This document shows positions 44,627-56,100 of a DNA stretch of 64,000 nucleotides, one piece after another; position 1 is the first letter of the stretch, and each line of letters begins with the position of its first letter. The DNA comes from Coffea arabica (lineage: Eukaryota; Streptophyta; Magnoliopsida; Gentianales; Rubiaceae). The translations under genes were made by a program, and so were the position numbers. The stretch is from contig NC_092314.1 in the NCBI RefSeq assembly GCF_036785885.1, forward strand, positions 15,273,638 to 15,337,637, written 5' to 3'. The notes below the pieces were generated by a model. The model was not told where the DNA came from and did no database searches. It was given only the letters and a program-made list of their open reading frames with translations.

Positions 44627-47600
44627 TGTGAGGACCCGAAAATTTTGCTTATTTTATTTATTTTACTGGCTAAAATAAGTATTTACTCACCCGATTTCTC
44701 CGAGTATTATTTTCTAAGCTTTTTAGGTCTAATTAAACGTATTCATAGTTTAGTTATACTTTTAAAGCGTTTCGTTTCGAAATTTAATTTCTGTAGGCTC
44801 GTTGAGTGAAAATAGTAAATACGCGATTGGAGTAAATAATCGATTCGAGAAATTACATATAACGAATAAGTGGTTAAATTAAAAGCCTAATTGAATTTTT
44901 ATAAAAATTGAGAATTTAGAAATATCCTGATTTAACTAAGAATAACGATAAGAATTTTGAGTGAGAGCTTGACAATTTTATTCCTTATTTAAAATTTAAT
45001 ACATGTTCCATTTTCTTTTATTTATTAAAATACATGTTTAATTAATTCTTTTCGTTAACGAGTAAACCGATAATACCTTTGGAAATTATATCACCTACAC
45101 CATTAGATATTAGTATTAGTTAGAATTTATTGTTATAAAAATAAATAATACAATAAACTTGGAAAAATTGGAGACTTGTGCATTAGTCTCAAAATAGGTT
45201 TTTTTATATTTAAGCGTTCAAAGGTTAGTTAGTTATATTACCGTCATAGGCATTTCTTAAGAATTTTTATTTCCTCGCGCTTAAATTGGAAATACCTAGG
45301 ATGGTGTGAGAAAAACTCTTATAGGGGTATGTAAATTAGAATAAACTAAAGTTTGAGACAATACTTGAAGATGATAAAATTCCAACCCCTTAGCAAATAA
45401 ATACTTTAATGTTAAAAGACCATTAAAGTCTTTTTTTTTTTTTTTTTTTTCAGTTGGGTGTGTTCGGGGCTACACCCGACTAGTCCCCCAGCCCATTAAA
45501 GTCTCAATACTTGAATAAATAACCATGCAACCAACTCTATTCCATTTGTCTTGACCGAGAGAAACATTTGCCAAAGTTTCACTTTGTTTTGCTCCATATA
45601 GCCGAGAGAGTGAGAGTATTTCTGGTTGCTCTTTGCTTCCAGCTGAAGCCGAAAGAGTGTGAGGTAGAGAGAGAGGGATATCTTCATTCCATTCCCACGC
45701 ACAAAAGAGAGTTGAGTGAGAGGGGGAAACTGCAACTCCTTGGTGTCTATACCAGCCAAATTGGGGAAAGAAAGAAGAGGAGCTGGTGCGATTTGCTTGA
45801 GGAATCGAGAGAGAGAGAACCGTGAGCTTTCCTAATTCTGTCCGTCAGCAAGAGGGAGAAAGAGAGAGAGACAGAGCGTGAGTTCCTTCTACATTCGCCA
45901 CATCCACCAGCTGCAATCCTTTCTAACCGCAACACCACAGCTGCATCCATCGCGTGCGTGAGCTTAGCCGAGAGGAGAGAAACTTCAGCTTTTCTTGTTG
46001 CATGAACTGACCTTCTAGCTGAGGTAAATTCGAGACTTAGATTAACTAATTACTGGTAGAAGAAGCTGTTTAAAAGCTTGCCTGTTGAGTTTGTGCGTTT
46101 GGACGATGAAATCAAAGCATGAGGAAAATCTGGTTTGATGGAAATGGATATTGCCGTGAGCTTGAATCAGAAATGCAGACTTGATCTTCCTTAATTGAAG
46201 TAATCTGAGCTTGTAATTGCGATTAACTAACTAAGAATTAAGTGTTTAAGCTTTGCATGCCGTTCGTTAGCGTGGTTAAGTACGAAAAAGAAAAGGAAAC
46301 AAGGAATCTGTTGCATGCAACCTAGCCGAGAATAGGTGAACAAATTTTGGAATTTTTGGGATGATTAAAACTGTTGTTTGAATCTAATTTTGAACTGGAA
46401 ATGTTAATTGGCTAGTTAAGAAATTGCATGCCGAAATTGAGTACTTAATATCATGTTTTAGCCGAGTAAAAAGTTGGATTTATGACCAATTAGCTGCTGG
46501 AAATTCTGTTTAGCCGATGACAGATTTATTGTGGTGGAATTATTTGCCAAAATTACATGTTATTTGTTTTATTTCATGTCGGAAAATTTTGATGGTGGGC
46601 TCTATGAACTCCCACCCTTGGATTGATGATGGATATAATGCTAGTTTAGTGTTTAAATAGGTAGATTAATGATACCTAGCTAGTCTAGACTCCAAGAGAT
46701 GCATGGTTCAAAAATGTTCAGATTTGCCCTGTTTTAATCGCAACCCTTTTTGCAAAATTTTGAGGGTTTCATGACTTGTATATCATGTTGATATGTTGAA
46801 TATATGGTGTACAAAGTTTCATTGAAAAATATTGAGGTTTGGTTGGTCAAATAAATCGATTTCACAAAGCTAGTAAATCTGGAACTATTTCCGAAATGCT
46901 CTGACCAGCTTTCGTATTTCGGCCATAATTTTGAGCTCCGATGTCAAAATCGAGTGCCGTCAGCGGCATTTGAAACTAGACATTCCAACCTTTCCGACGG
47001 TATAAAATGCACGTTCTGGTTCCATGTACGTGAGCCAAACCAACCATTTTAAGTCGGCTGTTCTGTTTCTCTGTTTTACAAGAACAAAATGCTGAGGCTG
47101 CAACTTGTGGCTCGAATTCGAGCTAGTTGCGCGCCAAATTTCAAAATGATTTCTTCTGTGAAATTATAGCTTTATGAATTTATTTTCCAACGCCTTAAAC
47201 TATGCCCAATTCCGAGTTAATTTGAGTAATTTGTGATCAAAATACGGAACTTGCCCTGCTCTTGAAAACCCTGATTTTTAGACAGATTTGATGCAAGGCA
47301 TGGTTTAGACTTGATAATTAAATTTCTTGGTGTTAAACACCCACCAAAGGTACCATGAATGTTCTTTAGATTTTGCCTCAACAAATGAACCATGTTTAGA
47401 GGATTTTCTCTTGGTCAAAAGTTTAGAAAAGGAAATTTTCATACACAAGGCAGCCTTGCCTTAAAATTTTGGAAACTTGAGTGATTTTGTTAAGTGACTT
47501 TCCGTGCATATTTTTCTATGAAATTTGACAGAGGAATAACCCTTATATAATAGTATTATACTGCTAATTATGGTGTTATTTCGAGACCGTTTCATGGGTC

Positions 47601-49994
47601 AAATAAATTACCAAAGTTCGAGACTTGATTTTGGAAAATCCTTGTTTAACAAGAAACTTTTAGTAACTTTGAGCTACCGTAACTTGGTGCTCAAAACTCC
47701 ATTTTTCATTCCGCTTATTTTACTATAAATTTGGATTGCAACTCTAAAAGAGTACCAAATTTCAAAAGTTAGTTCCAATCAAGTGAATTTTGCTGAATTT
47801 TCAAAGTTGGCCAAAAACCAACTTAAATCTGCCTTATGAACCAAAGCAGATACTTTGAGCTTATTTTTGAATGTTTTCCATGTGGAATCTTAGAAAAGTG
47901 TATTCTAGGAACTTTTAGTACTTTCAAAGAGGTTTTCAATAGTACCAAGTTTTCCAATTTTGGGCTTGTAGAGAGTAAGATATGATTTTTCAAAAATTAC
48001 TTGTTAAATCTGAAATTTTCTAACTTAAAGGAAAATAAGGGGTTTCGAACTCTTCATTTCTTTCAATATCATTTGATTGTTTTACATTTGAATCCAGAGA
48101 TGGAAATCAGATTTGTCTTGTGTTTTAAAACCCCACTTTTGAACCTTGAGTTACACGAATTCTTAGGCTCGTCTCCGCGTTAATTTCTTAGATTGCACTA
48201 GTGTACAATCTTCATCGAAAACTAGAGAATTCGTAGCGATATTGAGTGGTACTTGAATTATTGTTTGCTCAGGCAATCGAGGAGATCTCCAAGAGGAACT
48301 CGGAGCGGACGCCTAAAATGCTTGTTTGAGACCTATTGCGCTTGTTTGACTAGGTGAGTGTTCCATATAGGAATACGTAATGGAATAAGTCTAGGACATG
48401 CTCATTTCATGATTACTAAGTGTTAAGTACTATGTGTTAAATATTTACCATACCCATACTTGAAAATGCTCGAATAACATGACTTGGTATGCTATGGTTG
48501 TATACGTCGTTGGAATGAATCTCCTCGACTCTCACATGGTAAAAATGGGATAACGGCCAATGATGGCCTATTAATATGGCAAATGCCTGCCAAATAACCG
48601 TCATTACTCAACCGTTAACCATCAACCGTTAACCGTGAACCGTTTACCAACCCACATGACTACCTGATTACTTGACTATTTGCTCACATGATTTTCAATC
48701 TACATGACTATTCGTTATCCGTGAATTACATGCTCCCATGAAATCAACTTGTATTGCTTACGTGCTTACGTGCTAAGTATCCACTTGATTACTTGATTGT
48801 CATGAATCACATGTTATATGAAGTTGTCCATCATTGTTAGGCGAGTGTGTACTTTACCTCACTCGACCTATTCAAATGATGAATTTTACCTTTTGTTGAA
48901 TTACTTGGTTACCTGTGCATGTTGTAAGCTATAAGCTGAACTTGGGCCCTGCCTCGGTTACTAACCTACTCGAGCCAGGACTGGGCTCGGTCGGGTAGGT
49001 TGGAACCCTGGACAACCGTTTCGGTATACTCGAGTACTACCACTGGAGGGATAAGGTGATGGCCAGTCAACCGAAGGAGTTACCGATCGGAGTTATAAGG
49101 ATGGAAAGTGGACCGAGTACTGTATCCTTTTGTGCTTGCTTTGCTATTAATAATGTTATTGCTCTCCTAGTTGACATTTCTCGGGTAAGACTCCTCATGA
49201 GCATTAATCTCTGAGATGAAGCAATCCTTGTAATGTTTTTCTAGTCAGACGAGCCACTATTTGTTTGACTAAAAATTCATGAAAATATATTTATATGGTC
49301 ATTCATTCCAAAAATACGTTAGTGATTTTAGATAATTTATGAGTTGTACTCATAGTAAGGTTACCAGCAAATGTACTACTTCTACATGTGTTTTCAAAGT
49401 AGCAATTACCGAGTAATGATTATCACCTCATGATAGCATGCTATTGTGTAACCTCGAACCATGCATATGACATGCACAACTTTCTTGATTTGTTTGAACT
49501 GTTAGAGTGTCTTGGAATCTCATTGGGTTATGTAGCTCATCCCACGTTGTGGTTTTCTTTTATAGGGTTTGAGACCAAGGGTGCCGGAAGTAGTACTAGA
49601 TTGTTTACTTTTAGGATTGTAATTCAAGTTAAACAATGTAGTTTTGCCTTGGGTTGCCACTTGAAGTGGGAAAAGTGTAAACCCTGGATTTGTATGTGGC
49701 TTGTATGAATTTGTTACTTGGCTTGTAAGGATGTATTTGAATTGTATGTTTTGTTTCTTGGATCGTAATCGGGAAGGTATTTTAAGAATCGACGTTGGCT
49801 ATCTTAAGGCACTGTTATCTCTGAAATTAATGTGATTCTAGAAACCGGCCTATTTGGAGGGAAACGATGTTGTAATAGATTAGGTTATACTTCGGAAGGA
49901 TTTTTGCTAGCTTGCTTGCGTGAGTCCTGGCGAGAGCTAGACAGACGGCCCGCCAACCCTCTGGTTCGCCTTAGGGGGAAGTAGGGTCGCCACA
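44627..49994 (+). mobile_element. Solo LTR of a Ty3/gypsy (probably Del/Tekay chromovirus) retrotransposon, 5.4 kb
   Basis: The element begins TGTGAGGACCCGAAAATTT and ends CGCCTTAGGGGGAAGTAGGG followed by TCGCCACA. These ends are typical of the very long LTRs of plant Del/Tekay-type chromoviruses, from memory of the family. AGTCT before (44622-44626) and AGTTT after (49995-49999) are a likely 5-bp target duplication with one change. There is no primer-binding site, gag or pol, so two LTRs have probably recombined to leave one. CT- and AG-rich words near 45600-45960 may belong to the U3/R leader. Orientation is inferred from the end motifs. Confidence 0.75.
45431..45492 (-). mobile_element. 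5'-truncated SINE inside the solo LTR, with 12-bp target duplication
   Basis: Read on the minus strand: GGGGGACTAGTCGGGTGTAG, then CCCCGAACACACCCAACTG and a 20-nt A tail. CCATTAAAGTCT flanks it exactly on both sides (45420-45431 and 45493-45504). The GACTAGTCGGG...CCCCG.ACAC motif is like the 3' end of plant tRNA-type SINEs. Truncation at the 5' end and an exact target duplication fit LINE-driven retrotransposition. Confidence 0.85.
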
Positions 49995-50331
49995 AGTTTT
50001 CTTATAATAAATAAACACAAAACTTTCTTATATATCTCATTGTTAAACTATGGTGTTCCATTTAAAAGGTGTTCATAAATCAACAATTAGACTCATATAT
50101 TTAGAAAAATATTATATGTAATTTTAGTGAATTATTAATTTATGTTATGAATAGGAACAAAGGGTTATGTTAAGGTGTTTAAATTATTTTATTATTTTAT
50201 CAAAATTACTAATTTGCCTTGTTAGCCCAAGTCGAGACTGACAAAAATTGTTACATACTAGAGATTATTAATCTATCAAGTATATATATGTGTGTATAAA
50301 CATACACACACCTAGAGGTTAATTACTGCAA
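49995..50331. other. Gene-free interval
   Basis: Short AT-rich stretch with a TATATGTGTGTATAAACATACACACA purine/pyrimidine tract near 50280-50310. Nothing else is seen. Confidence 0.5.
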
Positions 50332-50728
50332 GACTTAGTTTGGGAGTTGAGATTTGGAAAAAAATTAGGAAATTAAGTTTTCCCTTGTTTGGAAGATTTA
50401 CGTGGGAAGAAAAGAAAGGAAAGTGGAAGGAAATGGAGGGATGGATTGGTTAAAAAACTTTCATCCTATAAATGGAAAGAAATGAAGGAAAGTTCCACTT
50501 AACCTTCATAAACTTTTTCAAATGCCAACTTTACCCATAAAATGTTAAACAATAAAATTATAATATCTAATATGTCCAAAATCATTTTTTTTCTTTCCTA
50601 AACTCTCAATCAACTTGAGAAGAAAATCATATATATTTTCTCTTCTTTTCTTTTTTTCATAGGAATTTCTTTTTTTGTTATAACTTATTCTTTCTTTTCT
50701 CTTCTCTCCTAAACTCTCAAACTAAGCC
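50332..50728. mobile_element. PIF-like MITE, about 397 bp
   Basis: The left end GACTTAGTTTGGGAGTT matches the reverse complement of the right end (GGCTTAGTTTGAGAGTTTAG). CAA before and TAA after may be a decayed 3-bp target duplication. The body is rich in GGAAAG/CTTTCC words. Confidence 0.65.
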
Positions 50729-50740
50729 TAAATCCGCTTA

Positions 50741-51124
50741 GGGCTAGTTTGAGAGTTTAAGACAGAAGGGAAAACTTCAAGTTTTCAGAGAAAATAAGAG
50801 AAACAAGAGAAAAGAAAAGAATGTGATGTTGTTTGGGAGTTTGGAGAATAAGTGAAATGATTTTGAATATGTAAGTCACTAAATATTTTTTCAAAAACAT
50901 TTTAAAGATAAGTAAATTTTAAAAATTTAACAAGCTTCATTCAGGTTTCTACCTTAAAGTTTGGGCCACTATAATGCTACACTATATTCCTCCAAATCCT
51001 CCCGCTTCCCTTATTATTATTATTTTTTTTTTTGTTCTTTCTAAAAACTATCAAACAAGGGAAAACTGACTTTCTCTTCTTTTCCTCTACTTTTAGCCCA
51101 AAACTCCAACTCCTAAACTACACC
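50741..51124. mobile_element. PIF-like MITE, 384 bp, TTA target duplication
   Basis: GGGCTAGTTTGAGAGTTTAA at the left end pairs with the reverse complement of the right end (GGTGTAGTTTAGGAGTTGGA). TTA flanks both sides (50738-50740 and 51125-51127). Its ends resemble those of the MITE 12 bp upstream, so the two are probably related and landed side by side. Confidence 0.82.
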
Positions 51125-51279
51125 TTAAGGTATAGCATGTTTTGAACTGTACCCATTAACATTTTTTATCCTTTCTCAATTTGTCTATTTGTTTTAAAAA
51201 CCATTAGTTATCTCCAATACTTTATGACACTTATGACACATTATGTCTAAAAAAAATAATATTTCTATTACAATAATGA

Positions 51280-51806
51280 TTGCATAATATATTTATGGAT
51301 ATGAATCTAATTAAATTTCATTCCATAATTACACTTTTTTCTAGATAGAGGGAAATATCTTACTCATTTCATGTGATAAGGGAAAAAAAATTAACGAAAA
51401 TTATTGTTGAAGAATTAAAATGTGAAAATATTACTAAAGGCCTAAAAATCCATGGATATTGTTGGTCTCTATTTCAAGACACACAGGTAGCTGCACTTTC
51501 TTTTAATAGCTAGATATTTTCTTAACATGAAAGTATACATTTTTTACTGGTAATCCTAAATAAAGGAGAGAAACATGATAGATTTGGCTTATAAATATTC
51601 TAGGTTCATTTTTTAATATAATATAGATGCTACCCATGTATATTTAGAGCTTTAAAAATACTATCACAATTTAGTTTTTAATAGTAATATTTTTGTTAAA
51701 CTTTTTCCTTATCACTGTGAAAACTCGATGTACAAAAAAGTGTAATTATGGGATGAGATTTAATTAAATCCATATCCATAAATGTATTATTTTTACATTA
51801 TTATGT
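51280..51806. repeat. Inverted-repeat element, arms of about 115 bp
   Basis: ATATTTATGGATATGAATCTAATTAAAT...CATAATTACACTTTTTT (51285-51350) pairs with its reverse complement at 51725-51800. The spacer is about 300 bp. The ends are not sharp and no target duplication was found, so the class is unknown. Confidence 0.6.
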
Positions 51807-51953
51807 CAGCAATATTAATGTTATTAGACATTATTTGTCCTAAATTGGTCGACGGTTTTGGGACAAAAGGAGAAATTGGGAACAAAATGATGTAAGGGGG
51901 CAAATTGCAAAAGGATTTAATACAATTAACTTTTAGGGGTGTAAATTTATTTT

Positions 51954-52047
51954 TGACATTATCGTTATACAACATCAAGTTGACTAACAGTTTAGGGAGT
52001 AAAGTGAGAAAAAATAATTTTAGGGGCTAAAATACAAAATTGGCTAA
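51954..52047 (-). repeat. Dispersed repeat, copy B (inverted relative to 43850-43947)
   Basis: See the copy at 43850-43947. The two lie about 8 kb apart in opposite orientation, bracketing the solo LTR and two MITEs. Confidence 0.65.
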
Positions 52048-52314
52048 CTTAAGAGGAGTTTTGTAACTAATTCTACAATTTATTCCCTTAAACTTTAGTC
52101 CCACTCAAGCTTGGCATTTTTCTAGTCAAGCTTATTGTCTTCTGGTGTTTATTTTTTTCTTCCACTTCATCTAGAAATGGATTGTGACAATGGTAAATTG
52201 AAAACAAAAATTCTCTCTTACCAATGTGTACAATTTTAATAATTTATTTATTTTGATAGAATTCCAATCCGCTTACACTGGACAACAATATCCATAAGAT
52301 TTATGGGATGTTGG

Positions 52315-52620
52315 CCTCTTTTTCATGGTCTGGTGATTTAAAAGGACAATATGCAGCTAAAGGCGAAATGGAGTGATATTTGCAAGCCAAAGAGGGAAGG
52401 TGGTTTGGGAATAAAAAACATAGCTCAGTGGAATACTTGCTTTAGCTAGTTTGGAACATTTGCAGCAAAAAAGACACTTTATGGGTGGAGATGGATTCAC
52501 TCAGTAATGCTCAAAGGGGAGAAGTTTATGGGAAGTCAATTCAATTTCTAGTTGCTCATAGATTTGGAGGAAAATAATGAAATGCAGGGATTTGGCTCAA
52601 CCATTCCTCCATCCTTGCTT
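52315..52620 (+). pseudogene. LINE reverse-transcriptase C-terminal remnant
   Basis: The + strand reads FSWSGDLKGQYAAK, then after a frameshift AKWSDICKPKREGGLGIKNI and AQWNTCFS, then WRWIHSVMLKG. This is the segment after the fingers/palm of plant LINE (L1-type) reverse transcriptases (family form: FLW.G..., W..VC.PK.EGGLG...., LW..W). At least two frameshifts and stops show it is dead. Confidence 0.78.
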
Positions 52621-53120
52621 ACAAATTTGGGGTATGAGAAATAAAATACACAGATGGGTGATATGGTTGAATAGAAAATCTTGGATTGTGCCATCTTTGC
52701 TTTCATTTCAAAAGCATTTATTTTTAGCTTTTCTTTGTACAATTTCAAAGGGAATTTGCAAACTAATGATGTATTTTTCAAATCTGTCACGTCTCAAATC
52801 TAGAAATATTTTTAACCTCTTCTCCTCCAAACTTAAATTTCCCAAGAATCTAGTATGAAACCAAAACTATGGATCCCAAGTAAAACTCATAACTAGAACA
52901 AAGAAAACTAATAGATGGAATTTTGGATACCCATCAACCATGTAAAATTGCAAATTGCTCATGGAGCCACCAAATTAAATGATTTTTTGACAATGGATAC
53001 GAGCATTTTTTTTTTTTTAAATTTAAATTCTACCCCATTTGGCTTCTTGCCTTTATTTCCCCTTACCACTAGGGAAGTCAAGTTCTACATCATCCTGCAT
53101 AGCTAACAAGCAACTACTGT
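52621..53120. other. Downstream region of the transporter gene
   Basis: No coding. It should contain the 3' UTR and poly(A) site of the minus-strand gene ending at 53121. A T10 run lies at about 53010. Confidence 0.4.
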
Positions 53121-56100
53121 CTACCCCTTGTAAACCCCTAGATGCCAAAATTTGTTCCCTTGTGTTTCTCTAGCCATGTCTTTGCCTCTTGGAATCTTGT
53201 CCTTCTCTGAAGCACTGGTGGAGGTAACACCAGGCCTGCTGTTATAAACGGTTCTTGATGAGCTTCCTGAGCCAGCTTCCTCGTCGAAATGCTTGCTTTG
53301 CTGCTCATCACCAGTCTCAGTGCGAATTCCATCCTCTTCTTTATCGCTCCTACACAACATAGGCAGCCACAGAGACTCGTTAGTTTGCTACCAAAAAGGT
53401 GTAGTTATTGAATGATGCACTCATGAATGTCTAAACTATTTGCTGTTCCAATATAGGTCTCTGCAATTCAGAGACAAATATCTACAGAAGTAAATCAGAG
53501 ATTGATGAACCACAACTTTGCCAAACGGCTACAAATCAAACTTGTTTTGGTTAACACCACCTTGTACTTGTGACATTCGTGTTAGGATGACGTTTTGATC
53601 AACAGATGGATTAACAACACGCTTAGGTTAGGTTCAATTCCAACCAAAGTCATAAACCAACTCATTATTGTTTGAAGGGTTAAGGTCATCTAATTGACTA
53701 AACTTTGCAGCAGTAGATATCATAAACCGTGAAAACATAACTATTCTAACTACTTTTAAAGGAACTTCAAGAACAGTATGGACAAGTATAGGAACAGGTA
53801 ACAACCAACTGCAGAAAACATTTGTTAAGGCAAATCTAGAACCATTCAAGTTTTGGCACCAGGCGGCACATTCTCCTTAGAAGTAGGATACTTGATAAAA
53901 TCTATTCCACAGATCTAAAAGAATATTTCTAATTTTTTTTCCCCTTTCAATATAATCAACAGGTTGTACTTTACCAAACAAGTACAAAACATCAACTTCG
54001 CCAGGATAAAAAGATAATTAAGTTTAGACAAACTCTTTCAACAAAAAACCACCAGAAACAAAATCAACAGGAAGAAATATGCAGTAATCAAACTGCTGAA
54101 ACCTGGCACAGTAAAAAACTCTAGAGGCTTAGCACTTAATCAAACTAGTGGCAGAGGCACTCCTTGTGTTCAACTTCTTCCGGAAAAGAAATATAAGAGG
54201 AAAACCTTTAAAGACTTCAGTAGTAATAGGAGGTGAGGAGAAGATATGGTACTCATTGTTAGTGAGTTTGAAAAGCAAGAAGTAGGTGGTAGTTAGATTA
54301 CTGATTCATGCTTGGATGTAATTATAGAAAATATTTTGTTAAAAGATAGTTTTGGAAATTTAGAAAGTGACGTTGCACCAAACACTTCCATAAGCTTTAT
54401 ATGTAGTAGCACATCCAGTAAACCTATTGATTAATATGGCAATGTATGCAACATAGAAAAGGCAGCAGAATGTGATCTTCTGCAATCCTTCTCTTTAGGG
54501 CCATTTAAAAGCCTATGGCCATTTAGCACACATCAGACAGCTAACGCATGCAAAACAAGAATATCTTGCTTTATCAATTTGTGTAAAGATCAAGTAAGAA
54601 GCTTCATCTAATCAGCTGGTAAACTGCAAGAAGAGCTAAAGTTGAGCCAAAACATAAAATAGCCATCCATTAGATTCACTACTACTCCTCTGAACAAAAA
54701 GAGAGAACATGTATATGTTTTTATACCCTGAATAAACTACGAGCCCAACAGCAACACCAGCAAATGCTACAAAGTACATCCAATCAACCTGGACAGCAAA
54801 GAAAAATAGGTTAGAAAAAGGTAGAAGAAACAGCTACTCAAATTTGTTATATAGAATGTAATACTATTCAACAGTTCAATTCTTGTTGATCCAGTTGAAC
54901 CTTTTCATGGTACGCGAAGATACGAATTAGAACAGCCCACATGTCTGATGTAAGTAACGATAGATTCAACATTGTGGAACCACTAATCTGCATAAAAGGA
55001 GAGGCCTTCAGTAAGAAACAAGAATTTCAACGTAATTGAGTGAAGTGCCCTCACAAATATGGATAACCAAGGAAGCAAAACATATACCCCCTCCATCCCA
55101 AATTTATGGTTGTGTTTAGGAGTCCATGAGTGCAGAATGAAAACATGGACATTCATAAGAACTTGTATCCAATTTTATTGACTTGAATTGCCATTTTTTA
55201 TATTAGAAGCACAAGAATTGTCATGATAAGCAATATTTGATTTAATTGGGTCATAAAATCCTTTTGTTGGCCACTGAAAAGTTGAACTCTGTTGTTGCAT
55301 AGTTACAAACTTTAACAATTCTACAATGATCATTTTTAGTGTATATGATACATGCTCAACTGCAATCTTTTGAGTGTTGAAGGGAACCTTGTTTGAAAAC
55401 TTATGTGCCCACAAACTATGGAAACACAGTAGTAAAACAATATGGGTAAGAGCTGGAAACTAGAAAAAAAGTAGTTTGAGATTGTGGGTAGGAGACACTA
55501 ATTGTGGGACGTACCAAAAGGGAGTCAAAGCATGACATTAACATTGGGACACAGTAAGTTTCCAGTTTGCCATTAATCTACAACGTCAGTGATGGTTTAT
55601 CTACCTTTTATAAGTGTAAGTTCTACCCCTACTTACTATTAGCAGGCAGTGAAACCAAGATTCATACCCCCTTCATGCCATGCATGAGAATATGAAGAAC
55701 AAAGAAATAGCAAGGGAACAAGAAAGGATTGGGCTGCAGGGAAACTATTAAGATTGGTCCGAAGAAGACAAAGACGACATTTCAGATGGCTTTTCCTCCC
55801 TTGGTACTTCTAGTGCTCTATATCAATTCTATGAAAACTGGTCCTTTGTCACCCGCAAGAAAAAACCTCGCTTGGTGATGCTCCTTTATTCAACTTTGAT
55901 CCCCTTTATTGGTGGTCAATCCATCTTTGGCTACAAATAATATTTCAAACAATTTTGTAAAGTTGGCCTCAAGAAAAAACTCTTGCTGCCTGCATTCATA
56001 AAGCTGATTTTCAATTGGTTGCTTAGGATGAGGGGCATGTTATAAGAGGATCACACATGAAAACACAAAAAGTCGAAAAAGGATACAGTAAAGTATGGCA

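Noticed and set aside
45568..45950. Frames on both strands in a GAGAGA-rich part of the solo LTR
   Set aside because: Overlapping low-complexity frames inside an LTR leader region; no gag or other retroviral motif.
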